Of a stretch of 64,000 bases of DNA, positions 19,546 through 31,350 are shown in pieces. Numbering within the stretch: the stretch's first letter is position 1; every line of letters starts with the position of its first letter. The notes beneath the pieces are model-generated. The model had not been told where the DNA came from, searched no databases, and was given only the letters and a program-made list of their open reading frames with translations. The stretch comes from Trileptium ribeirensis. Lineage: Eukaryota; Nematoda; Enoplea; Enoplida; Thoracostomopsidae. Where the stretch lies: NCBI GenBank assembly GCA_030248225.1, contig JASANE010019471.1, positions 1 through 64,000 of the forward strand, written 5' to 3'. The position numbers were made by a program, and so were the translations under genes.

Positions 19546-20920
19546 TGCAGGTTACGTAGGGCTGATCGGCATATGGGAGGCCGAAGCGCAAAAATCTATT
19601 AAATAATCTAATTAAATAAATCTATTAAATAAGCGTAATCCCTCAACGCGTCGGCTGCTACACCCCTTGCCACGCTCCGCCTACTCGTCCTAAGCCGCCG
19701 AGCATGTATAATGTCACACCTATTGTGCTCGTTGATTAGAACTGCCTGGGCTGTCAGCCAATATTACTAGTAACTATATAGACATTGCAGAGCGTAGTGA
19801 AGCATAGGTACACCTATGCCTTTTACGTGAGCAGCTAATCAACGCTCGATAGCATACGTCAATATGCTATATGTGGATACCCCACAATACCGCACAAGTT
19901 AGAACAAAACTAACACCGGAAATGACTTTCCTATACCCGAAAAATTCCATGTGCAAGCTATCAGCCTGCCAGAACGTCACAAAAAATTAGGAATGTTGGA
20001 AAAGGAACCACAAGGGGTCACTGCACTTGTAATTATGGAACCATGGGCCGCAGAGCAAAGCCAATACTAACAATGAGTTTCCTATGCCCGAAAACGCCCA
20101 AGTGAAACTTTTCAGCCGTCAAGGACGTCAGCACGAATGTTGTAGGTTTAATTTGCACGGTGCCCGGCAGTAAAACAATATGATTAATTTAAGAAATTTT
20201 GCGGGTAATCATAAGCCTACTAAATGATGCGATGCGTTTGTGGTTTGAAGTTGTGATAACAATTTTTTGACGAATTTTGTGTTCACCGGTGATACATGCA
20301 GCATTCTAAGAAACGCATTGTACCCGCAAGATCATTTTCGTATTTAACGCTTTGTAAGAATATATGTCGAATTATATCAATGCTGCGAAATAACACATTA
20401 TTTTATTTGCGATATTATAGAAGTCGACACACAGAGAAATTGTTTGCAACCGCACAATAATTGCAGAGCTGCATTGTTATATGATTTGTCAAGATACACG
20501 AAAGGTCGTTTATCACATCGCAGTGTCTTGTTTCATCGCAGATCCGCATTTCAACAATAAAACAAAATAAAATTTTAATTTGAAAGCGAAATTTAATAAT
20601 ATATAGTATATTAATGATAATTTAGTAGGTGACAGATAAGGGCGTTTTTAATTTGAGTTGTGCAGTTTAAGTATAAAAGGAAACAGTTGACAAAGCACCC
20701 ATAGGCCAGTTCAACCTAGCAATGTTTCCGCTAAATTAATTCGAAACATAGATCAGAAGTGTCACTAGGGTTTTTGTAACTCAGTGTCCTACGAAAAATG
20801 ACAGCAAGTCCAACTCCATGACCGACCGCTCTGGGCTTGGCTGCTTTACATAAATTGGACGGCGTGTATTCCTGAAAGGCTGTGGAGCCGTTTCGTCGCA
20901 TTCAAGTCTCGGTAAGAGCA

Positions 20921-21150
20921 AGTTGCCGCGATGGTTGAATGGTTTGAGCGTTTGACTTGTAATACACTGGCCGTGTGTTTGGGTTCCGCTCTGACCATAA
21001 GATTGTAGCAATCCCCTTGAGCAATGGATTAAGGTACATTGTGCTCCAGCCAACCCTGTTCATCCTTAATTGGTAGATAAATGGGTAGCAACTTGCTGCG
21101 AAAATCAAAGGCTTGGGGACACTGCAAGGCTCTGGTTATCGCTCCAGCCC
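20921..21150 (+). repeat. SINE-like repeat with a tRNA-derived head
   Basis: Around 20929 there is a good RNA polymerase III A box (TGGTTGAATGG). About 55 bp later there is a degraded B box (GGGTTCCGCTC). The anticodon-loop-like CTTGTAA would correspond to a Thr(TGT) tRNA. The stems no longer pair, so this is not a working tRNA. A non-tRNA body follows. The 3' end and family are uncertain. Confidence 0.4.
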
Positions 21151-22199
21151 CCATGCGGGCCGAGAAGTGGGGTAACGGAGATCGGCATCGCTCCCAGCTG
21201 CGCTAATTTGATTTTTGATTGAAGTGCAAGTACATGGAGATTGTGTGTGGAAATGGTGTGACGAACACGTGCTGACCTGTCTGACAACCAGCGTGTATTG
21301 AGCAAAGCAAGCGCTGCGATGGTCGGAGATTGTAGTTCCAAAACCAGTGATTCATACACCATACAACTGTGCCTGCAACTTATATTTAGTTAATTTAGAT
21401 AAACCGTGCACAATTAATTTGACCGAACTTTGACCAAATATGCAAATTTGGTGTTGGGGTACTCTCAACGCCTATACTTGACATTATTTTTGACAGCATT
21501 TATACTTGACAGCAAAGTTTTTCACACTGTAAACACAAAAATTTAACGGTTATTGTCTTAATGGTAAGAACTAAAATACGGTAGGACGTAAAATGTCTCA
21601 CACATAAATATCAGCATTAGTTGGTACATTGTGGTAAAGGAGGTCCTCGTTTACGTGGACTCACAGACTTAGAGTGATGTTACAACACATTAATACTGCT
21701 TATTATAGGATAGCTAAGCTTGTGGTATAGGCTAATATCTAAAATTACTGTATCAACACTAAACTTTTATTAATCTTGTAAATTACACGTTAGTAAGGTT
21801 ATCTGAATTTGTTTATATCTCATATGAAGCCGTGTGCCATTTCAATATGCGACGATAAATGCTAATAAATCTTGGTCAGTAGATTGCGGAAAAAGAGCAA
21901 CATCGTATGGCACTTGATAACGATCAAGCGTTATTACATTTCTACAGCGCACGCAAAGTTACAATGCCTGCAAATCGAGCCCATTGTTTATGTAGTGAAT
22001 TAATTTTGATAAGCCAGAGCCACAGTAATTTTGAGACACGCAGTGAAATGGAAGAGATGATTCTCTCGACCTGCCTACTAGACTTTAAGCCATTTAGCGT
22101 AAGCCTTTTAATATAAACCTTACGCTATGATTCTGTTAAAAGTCGGAGCAATTCCGCCGTCCAAGCTTACAGCATTGTGTACTTGCTTTGGTGCTTTCT

Positions 22200-22460
22200 G
22201 CACAAATATACACACTACCATTTCTCTAGCAGCATAGTCATACTCATCAATATTTCACTCGACATGTAGTAATAGAAGTGTGTTATTATCATTTTGCGGG
22301 TAATGGAAAGCCGATGTCCTCATGTTGCGGGCAACAGAAAACTGCGGTGTTTATTTTGTGTGCAATGAAAAGCCGTTGTCTTCATTTGGCGTGAAATCGT
22401 TGCACACACATGTCTGCGGTGTGCATTTCGTGCACGCACTTCAGTGTCAAAGACGAATTA
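22200..22460 (-). repeat. Right inverted repeat of the foldback-like element
   Basis: Reverse-complement partner of the left arm. Three or four units of about 31 bp are visible, each with a GCGGG/GTGTGCAATGAAAAGCC-like core at roughly 22291-22400. Confidence 0.65.
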
Positions 22461-22494
22461 TATAAACATTTGGTAGTTGGTATGGTAATATAGA

Positions 22495-22620
22495 TGCTAT
22501 CACAATCTATGTATGATTCGTATGTGGCGCATACCCTGCCTACAATACAATGTAGCATGCGAGCGTTTTCATTTTTGAGTTAAGGAATTGCGGTATTAAA
22601 ATCAGCATTTAATTGAATTT
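22495..22620 (+). repeat. Dispersed repeat, member 1
   Basis: Shares ATCACA(A/G)TCTATGTATGATT and TAGCATGCG(A/G)GC plus flanking similarity with 33850-33965. Probably part of a small non-autonomous element. Confidence 0.5.
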
Positions 22621-23197
22621 AATTATAAATAAATTTGTTTTAGTTCAAATTAGCAAAACAGAAAACACAACAGTTGCACACAATGGAATAGCTAAAAACT
22701 GGTGTAACTTTATGTGCTCGTTTTGTTAATGTTCTAATTACTATCATGTTACTGGCATAGATATTTTGGCAAAATTAATCGAATCCGATTTTCATATTCT
22801 CTAATTAGTGCATTTTTGTCTTTTCAGGTTTTATTGGACGTCTGAGTTTAACCTGTTCGGTGGTCGTTTGCAGTATTCTTGTCCGATCCCTCCTAATTCA
22901 CTATACGTGTTTAGGCATCCTTGCTCTCAGTGGCATATATATGTTTTCGTTATAACCAAAGGCTAGCCGTCTGCGTCAAATTTGGTTCAGGCGCTGTCTC
23001 AATTTTTCTTCCACTGCCGCTCTCCAAATGCAGTTACATTCTACGATGGTTAAGGAAACTCAAATCTGGTGTGAGCGGATTATGTTAACTTTTGATTGTC
23101 GTGGTGGCGTTTGTGTATACAATGGCCCTATGAAATTTTTGTATGTCACATATAGCGGGTGCGTAGACAGCCATGAACCATTTCTAAAAGACAACAC

Positions 23198-23690
23198 ATG
23201 TGAGAATTTTAGATCTAATTTCTGGAAAATTCACACATGTGCAGGTTTTGTCAAAAATTTTCTGTACTGAAATTTTGTATAAGGTTTTGTTTATAAAACA
23301 ACATTCAGTGTCACTGTTCACATATTTATATGTTATAAAATAAATCCTGATCAAGAATTTTTAAAAATCCAAATAGCGGTTTTCAATCCTAAACTGGAAA
23401 AATTGCATACGTGCAGATTTTTTGAAATAGTTTTCCAAGATTTGAATATTGTGGCTCAATATTTTGCCTACAAACAAAACTTAGTAATAATTCACTATAT
23501 TTATACTGTATTGAATTCAATAAATAAATATTCAACGATTTTTAAAAATTCACATGTAGAAATTTTAGTTCTAACTTCAGGAAAATTCAAACATGTGCAG
23601 ATTTTTGTACAATTTTTTCTGAATGTGAATTTTGTGGTTACAGATTTGGTTTGCAAAACAACTTGGTCGGAGAGCTAGGCATGTACTTTC
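23198..23690 (+). repeat. Degenerate tandem array, about 177-bp unit, three copies
   Basis: Units begin near 23198, 23372 and 23551, each with ACATGT(G)-AGAATTTTAG-like and GGAAAATTCA(C/A)ACATGTGCAG-like blocks. This is satellite-type sequence with no coding content. Confidence 0.6.
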
Positions 23691-23749
23691 CCTTCTAGCT
23701 GGCCATAATTAAAACACTTGCTGAAACACGATTTACAGACATATCGGTT

Positions 23750-26260
23750 TTTCCAACTACCATACGTAGTGGGTCTTGTATTCCCAACTACCTTAGTTAG
23801 TGGGCCTTGTATTATTTAACCACTTCAAACTTACTGTGTTAGTAGTTGTGCCTTACAATATTTAATTATGATAAACTGAGTGACAATCATAACTCTACAA
23901 AGGCTGATGGATCGATGACGGTGAGGGTTTAATATTTTTCTCTGAAGCGGTACGGTTTGAAGACTTAAATTGCTCGCTCCACATCTTCACCTATTATCGC
24001 TGAAAACCCATATTTTCAAAGCTTTACGTTAAAGACTGTAAATTTGCTAATTTTAATTTCATTGTCTTTAACTCCTTTACAAAATCACATGTTTTCACAT
24101 ATAGGAGTAAAAAGCTTTTGCCCCTATCTCGCTTGTTGCCAAGCTGACACAAAACAACATATCACAGGCCTAAATTTCAAATTCTTGTATCCCGTCAAGT
24201 ACTCGTTTCTTCCACTTCCTAATAAAAAATAATTGGTCCATGTTTTGATTTCTATCTTTTCGAGACACTGCAACTTTAGGCACTAACGTTATAAAAAATT
24301 CATTTAATATTTTTCAGCAGTCACTATGGTGGTTGGGATCTTTCCACTAGTGGCACCTAGAGTCATTTAATTATTTCTAACTACCATATTGGTATAGGGA
24401 ATTTTGCCTTAAAAATTTAATTGCCGTAAATCGCAGCTTTCGTAGCTCCGCACCTAGACCTATTGTGACTGAGAAACCATATTTTCACAGCTTTACGCTA
24501 TAAAACGTGTAAATTTGTTAATTTTAAATTCATTGTCTGTAAATCTTGCACAAATTCACGTGTGGTTTTCCATAGGAATACAAAAGTCTTTGCTTCTATA
24601 TCACTTGTATTCAATCTGAGAACGAACAACCTATCTTTTCACGCCTAATTTCCAATACTTTATATATCATCTACTTAGGATTAAATGTTTCTTCAACCTA
24701 GACATAAAAGTTTATTGGTACACGTTTTGATTCCCAGCTTTTCGAGACAGTGCAGCTTTAGACAATTTACGGTTAAAAAATTAATTTAATAATTCAAAGG
24801 AGCCTCTAGTTTAGTTGAGACTTCGCCCCTCGTGGCGCTTAGTATACAGCACACCCTTAATTATTCACAAGTACCGTAGGTATTGGGCCTTTTATAATAT
24901 TTTATTATTCCTAGGTACCGTGTTGGTAGCTAGGACTTACAATGGTTAATTGCGATAAATTGGGTCCACATATAATTCAACAAAGGCTGGTTCGATCGAT
25001 GTCGCTACGGGGTCAAAATGTTTGTCTTGATGCGAAGTAGCGCGGTTTTGAGATTTAGATTCCTGGCTACACATATTGATCTATTGTCACTGAAAATCCT
25101 TATTTTCAAAGTCTTACGTTTTATAGTTTGTAAATTTGCTAATATTCATTTAAACCTATGTCACTTCCTTACCGATTAACATGTTGATTTCATAAAGGTA
25201 TAAAATTCTTTGCTTCTTTCTCTGTTGTTGCCAAGTTGCGAACTAACAACCCATCTTTTCAGGACTAAATTTCAAATTCTTTGAATCTCATCAAGTACTT
25301 GTTTCTACCACTTTCTAATAAAAATTAATTATTAAATTATTAATTAAATTAAATTATTTTAATTCCCATCTTTTCGAGACAATACAACTTTAGGCACTAC
25401 CGTTATAAAAATTCATTTAATATTTTCCAGGAGTCACTACGGTAGTTGGGATCTCGCCACTAGTGGCGCTTAGTGTCATTTAATTATTTCCAACTACCGA
25501 ATTGGTATTAGTAGTTTTGCCTTAAAAATTTAATTACCATAAATGCGGTGACACTCATAACTCAACAATGGTAGGTCGGATCGATGTCGGAAAGGGCTCA
25601 CATGTTTGATTTCACACCGCGTGGAGTCGTTTTGAGACTTGCTTTCGTAGCTTTACATCTTGACCTATTGTAACAGAGAAACCATATATTCACTGCTTCA
25701 CGTTATAAAACTTGTAACTTTGTTAATTTTAAATTCATTGTCTGTAAATCCTGTACAAATTCACGTGTGATTTTCACACATAGGAGTACAAAAGCCTTTG
25801 CTTCTATATCACTTCTTGTTAATCTGAGATCGAACATCCCATCTTTTCAGGCCTAATTTCAAATGCTTATAATATCATCTACTTAGGCTTAAATGTTCCT
25901 TTTACTTAAGCATAAAGGTTTATTGCTACAAGTTTTGATTCCAATCTTTCGAGACACTACAGCTTAGAAAATTTACGGTTTAAAAATTAATTTAACGATT
26001 TAAAGAAGCTTCTACTGTTTAGTTGGGACCTCGCCATTCGTGGCGCTTATTATACATTATACCCTTAAATATTTCCAAGTACCGTAGGTATTGGGCTTTT
26101 TATATTATTTTACTATTCCTAGGTACGGTGTTGGTAGTTGGGCCTGACAATGGTTAATTGCGATAAATTGGGTCCACTCATAACTCAACAAAGGCTGGTT
26201 CGATCGATGTCGCTAAGGGCTCAAAATGTTCGTTTTTGCGGTTTTGCGGCGTTAACGATA
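23750..26260 (+). repeat. Higher-order tandem repeat, about 1.1-1.2 kb dimer, two copies
   Basis: Anchor blocks recur. TTGGGATCT(T/C)...CCACTAGTGGC is at about 24340 and 25450. The GTACCGTAGGTATTGGGC to GGTTCGATCGATGTCGCTA block is at about 24873-25005 and 26079-26215. A shorter block, TATTTTCA(A/C)AGCTTTACG, recurs about every 470-620 bp (24010, 24480, 25100, 25683). The array is therefore two copies of an A-B dimer, a higher-order satellite structure. Open frames inside it are not genes. Confidence 0.7.
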
Positions 26261-27809
26261 CAGCAACCCGCGATTGATTTCTTGCAGAGACATAAAATTT
26301 TTGTACGGTACACGAATTAATTTGAGCATTATATATTAAGACAAGATGCACGAATTTGGTGCTACGAGACATGCTGTGTATTATGCTCATCGTTTAACTT
26401 ACACAGTAGAACTTGACATACCCGAGCGACGCTCATGTTTGTCCGTGCTTTCCACTCGGTAAAACGCTAAAAGTTACAGGGTCTGATTTAGCCTGGACAA
26501 TAAATTTCAACAGAAACTACGTAACAATCATTTCAGAAAAGCGTAGAACGTATTTATATATTTTGTGAGGAAACTGTTCAACGTTGAGCCAACAACAACA
26601 ATGGGTTTGCAAACCAATACAACCAGCAAAGGTATTGATGCAGAATGCTATTAATACAAAGCTAAGGTGCATTTTATAGTCGTATCCTTACCGTAGGTAA
26701 TGATCCTCATATATTTTAATTATTAGTCTACTTCGAATATCATTTGTCGGCAAATACGAGACCATCAGAGCTACGCAGATCCTTGTATATGATGAAAAAT
26801 GGCGCAGCAGAATTAAACATCGATTTGTCCTTATACTTCTAGATAAATAAGTTTGAGCAAAACGTTAGCCTTATGTTGGAAATCCTCCAGATTTCATCCG
26901 ATGAAGATGTGTCAACCAAAATACCTGCAAGGGTGTCACGCATGCTGTTCAAGCAGTACCGATGACGTATATGTTTTTCAAAATTGAAAAATTGCTGCTA
27001 ACGAGGCGCACAAAGAAAACCTCACGGTGTCAAAATCATCCAACTGAAATTTTTAAATTACCCTGTGGATGGGGTCGACTTGCTTTCTGTATTGTTTCGC
27101 ATGCGGTTACAAATTTATCGTCACATTGGCAGCTGCACAAAACCTAATAGGAAAAGCATCCTCATAAAACGTGAACTCATATTGTTGGCTGTTCATTTTC
27201 AGCAGCCGAGACGTTTGGAAAAGTGTCTGAGATACACAACACCAGATAGCGATAGCTTGGTGGTATGTATATGTGACACCTTGTTCTAACAAAGGAGAAA
27301 GCAGACACCTTGACATGAAGAGATTTGCTTAGCGGCAGTGTCTTCAACATCCTCACATTCTCTAATACGATACTTTTTATGCGACGACACCGTTGTCACA
27401 GTACCTATTATATATAGTGGACGGCAGTTGCGACACAAGATGTAAATATCGAGCCCACTTTAACATGTCTTCTGAAGACTAATAGCCGAGATGCATTGTG
27501 TTACCAATAAAATTATTAGTTGTCATGGTTGAGGCAGAACTGATGTTTCCGGTTGTAATACTATCGACGAGAAAGCATGATGCTATGAGATGCTTGGCAA
27601 ATAGTTTTATGACAATATTCACCGCAATTTTAAGATGTGTTTGCAATCTTCGGATCTTCACATAGTGCATTCGCAAGAAACAAACTTACCATCGAAGCGG
27701 AATCTTTGGTCCCATAGGTTCAACAACTTCCGAAAACAAAATCCGCAAGCTCAGTTTTCAGTTTCTGTTTGATTACGTTGCATTCCGCAGAAGCGACTGC
27801 CGCATATGT
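26261..27809. other. Non-coding stretch, nothing recognised
   Basis: AT-rich with short random open frames only. No motif, RNA gene or repeat was identified with confidence. Confidence 0.4.
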
Positions 27810-27995
27810 GTGAGGACGGGCCGAAATTTTTTCGGCCCCAGCAGGCCTGGCTCATTCCAAATGGAAGTCGTCCCGGTCCGGAGCTACAAAATTTCGGCAG
27901 GATCCGACTGCTAGGAAATATGGAGCGACCTTGTTCGACCTGGCGCGGAGTTGTAAAATTTCGGCTGAGCCCGACTAGGCCGTTTGTAACCCGGT
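27810..27995 (+). repeat. GC-richer degenerate tandem repeat, about 67-bp unit
   Basis: The block AAAATTTCGGC recurs at about 27823, 27887 and 27956 with similar GGAG(C/T)T... and (G)CCCGAC... flanks. It is notably GC-richer than its surroundings. A related GC-rich patch with a 15-bp duplication (GGCCTCTACTGGCGG) lies at about 28250-28305. Confidence 0.4.
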
Positions 27996-30900
27996 GTAGG
28001 TAAGCTAATATAAAGGATACAAGCGATATAAGATGAAAACACATTATATGAAATGAGCCCGGCAAGTTATTTTTAAAATTAACCTAAGATTACATAACCG
28101 CGTACTAATCATTCGGTTTTTGACTAAGGTGATATCGAAGCTAAATCTGTCGGCCTGATCGTGAGTTTTGGACATTGGAGTCAGACCGGCCCGGATCTGT
28201 AAATTTGCAGCTCGTACTTCTCCCAATGAGGTGTCGGTCCGCTCGGCCCGGTCCGGGCCGGACTGAGGGCCGAAGTTCCCTCTACTGGCGGCCTCTACTG
28301 GCGGAGATGCCGCGATTGGTTGATAAAACTTTTTTAAAAACTGGAAAGTACATATACGTTTCGCATGTAATAGTTTTTTGACGAATAATTGCCATCGCAG
28401 AGTTAACTAGTAAATTGACTCTCTCAGAAATTGAGACTTGAAAAGTTTGAACTTCTAGGCATTGGGGATCTCGGAGTGTAGTTAACATGGCTTCGTAGAA
28501 TGAAAAAACCACCGAGTTGCACCGGAGTATAAGGGTTGATAGTTTCAGGCAAAAGCAGTAACTGCGTATTTATTGTATAACTGCCGAATAGCATGGTATC
28601 GATTACTAATGTACATGCTATTTCATGTTTATTAAAGTTAATTTGGGCTCGCGGTGAAAAAATACTTTGTTCTCTAATTTTTTCTTGTCTACTCAGATTA
28701 CGCAGGCGTTCTTTACGACTGTGTCGACTGAGGCTTTTCAAATTAACTGCAGCACAGATTAACGCTGTGTTTTTGGCCAAAATGGTATCCCAAGTGTCGG
28801 TAATTCGATTCAAGCCGGCCAAAAAGATTAACCACTAGGTGAGTTCTGTCAATCTTGTAATTTACACAAGTCGTGTTGACCAAACATGACAGTTGCCCAT
28901 ATCGCAAGCTTTTCACTTTGCTTTTGCCTTTGGCGAGACCGAACATTAATTCGACAAAAAGTAAGTTATAGCCTTCTAGATCTTAATCTCAAAGACAAAC
29001 ATATCCTCATTCTCTGCTACGTTGGAGATACGAATAGTAGAAATTGACATCAGCCTGTGTCCAATACTTTTTCAAATAAAACACACCATAGAACTTTTAA
29101 AAATCATGAATTTCAGGCATTCCGACAATATTTAGCATTCGGGTATATCCGTTGCAATTCGCAAAGAGACATCCTATAATCCTTATTTTTGTTCTCCAAA
29201 ATAAGGGGAATATCGCTGCAATGAAATGAAGCTTATAAATGAGCGAAGGTGTTTGGCAAAAGTTCTCTCTGAATTAGTAACAATGCTGAAACACCTACAA
29301 TGGGAGCAAACGGTCCATCGCAGCGGTATAGTAGCCGCGTTCGTCTGAGTATATATGGGTCGAACTGATTTGATGTCACCTTATATCGATTAAGCTGACT
29401 ATACGAATAAACCGATTAGGTTAAATTTTTTCGTGGGAACTACGACAAGATGTGTGCAGCGATATGGCAAAATCTGAAATTAAATTAAGTTTCATTTCGC
29501 GATTTGAAATAAATTTGATTTTCGGCTGAATCGAGTTTTTTTCATTTTTAGCGCCTGAATGATTTTAAATATATTAAACCTTAGTTGATTTTAGGCAACA
29601 TAAATTCATTTGTCAAAACTAAAATCAGATTATGAGAAAACAAACTCAGTGACAATCGCGTTATTTGGCAAAACAGATAAGTTGAATCTAAGGAAAATCT
29701 ATTGTAAATAAAGATAAGGGTAAAATAGCTTAAATGACTATATATAACACGACCGTCGTCATATTGATTGGTTATCGAACACGCCATATTGATTGATTCG
29801 TCTTGTTATCATTTTTTCTAACAGCAGTAACTCACAGGTCGCGTAACTTAATTTGGTTTCACTTAACTTGATTTGAGGTATGACAATATTTGTCTGAAAT
29901 CCGTTTCATTTTGGATAATTCAAAATCAATTTTGGCGCTAAACGTGAAAACAAGTCGAGTCTCCAACAAAGCGGAATTAAGGTCAAGAAACGAAACAAAA
30001 TTCAGTTCTGTTTTTTACCATTCGATGTACACGTTTTATCGTAACTCTTGCAGGTGCTTATGATCATTGCCGAAATACCTATAGCAGTTACAACACTGCA
30101 ATAGTAACCTTTCCCCAGAATTTGCAACGCACGCGACCCTGTGTTGAACGCCTATGCCCTATGCGCAAGCACATTCTAAGTGCGTACACATTGGTTGCCC
30201 TTGTGTCAAAATTAGTTCACTTCTTGTAAAGGTTATGAACGTACACTAACACTATTTTCCTTATGTATATACACGAAGCCCATTTGTGACCCAGCAACGC
30301 CTAGATACTGTTAGTGTTAATGATTTTGAGACTTAGCATCACAATTTGCTGATGGCGTACAAGTGAAAAAGCGATTATCAATGACGTTTTTCATACACTA
30401 CAGATGTACACATAGACGCGGACATAGCTGTCCGATGCAGGATGCCATTTAATGAATGCATACAAAGCAGCGAAATGCAAAGATGTTCACATATAACTAC
30501 ATTTCATAAAGACAAATTCCGCTCGTATATCAGAGAAAGCCCTAGTTCTCGTTCACTAAACTGTGAAAACCGACGGCATAAATGTTAGCCAGTATTTTTG
30601 CGTGACTGTCTTCATGCTTTTAACAAAAAAATTTATTTTTATGGACCTAATCTGAACTCACGCACTATTCGGAAGCAACAGGGAAAGCTTAGGCTTAGTA
30701 TATGCGTCATATAAAGATCTTAGCTTAGGCTTGGTATATCGAGAACGGCAAAGCATGCGTTTGACTTCCGCCCTAAAAAGTTACATCGGCCGTATATCAA
30801 TGCTTTAGTTGATAGTACAAATACTTTTATACGGCGTTTACGTTATATATAACCTCTGTTTTGTATGCAAATTTCTACACCGCACCATTCAGTGGTATAC

Positions 30901-31134
30901 AATACATACCTACGCTACATAACATAACAGATGGCGTATCACATAAGTCAATTGAAATATAGTGTCTTAATTTAACTATGGTTTACTGAAGGTATCAAAA
31001 CACAATACGCAAACACATTACATAATGTGTGTAAATTAAAGCACAGTGTACTGGGCACTATATAGCTTTGGGTAACATTTTACTTCTTAGTCTACGTCAT
31101 ACGGTTGCCGTCACTACCTATATATACTGTCTGA
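27996..31134. other. Non-coding stretch, no gene recognised
   Basis: Contains the GC-rich patch near 28180-28305. Otherwise it is AT-rich with no frame showing domain-like composition. The 132-codon frame at 28424-28822 (minus) has no recognisable motif. Confidence 0.4.
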
Positions 31135-31350
31135 AAATACATTCAGAAACAGTATGGTGACAGGTACCTAAGGTGGATAAAACTTCCACAAAGGGTCTTT
31201 TATAATGTAAAAGTCGCATTAAACCATTGTCTCAACTGTTATGTGTAACCAATCGTGTGTAGGATGTGCAACCAATCGTGTGTAGGTAATCAGATAAACA
31301 GACAATGGTTAAAACGATCTATAGTTTGTAACAAACGCTACACACGATTG
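31135..31350 (+). repeat. Dispersed repeat with internal tandem and inverted repeats
   Basis: 31135-31225 resembles 34345-34455 (shared TCAGAAACA, AAGGTGGA(T/C)AAAACTT and TTATAATGTAAA blocks). It is followed by two tandem copies of CAACCAATCGTGTGTAGG (31248-31288) and an inverted copy near 31335, and by a flanking pair AACCATTGTCT/AGACAATGGTT. It looks like a small MITE-type element. Confidence 0.5.

Larger units (their letters stand above)
19335..22460. mobile_element. Foldback-like element with long inverted repeats (about 3.1 kb)
   Basis: Bounded by inverted repeats of 200-260 bp (19335-19545 and 22200-22460) that align along their whole length, for example GCAACGATTTCACGC at both ends in opposite orientation. 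Inside each arm are degenerate direct repeats of about 31 bp. Long inverted termini made of short tandem units are the hallmark of foldback (FB) elements. The interior contains a SINE-like repeat but no transposase frame, so the element would be non-autonomous. The outer ends are uncertain by about 20 bp, and no target duplication was identified. Confidence 0.6.

Noticed and set aside
20923..20997. Functional tRNA-Thr gene
   Set aside because: A-box and anticodon-like loop are present, but acceptor, anticodon and T stems do not pair. Better explained as a SINE head.
28424..28822. 132-codon minus-strand frame
   Set aside because: No recognisable domain, and the start and end lie in featureless non-coding DNA.
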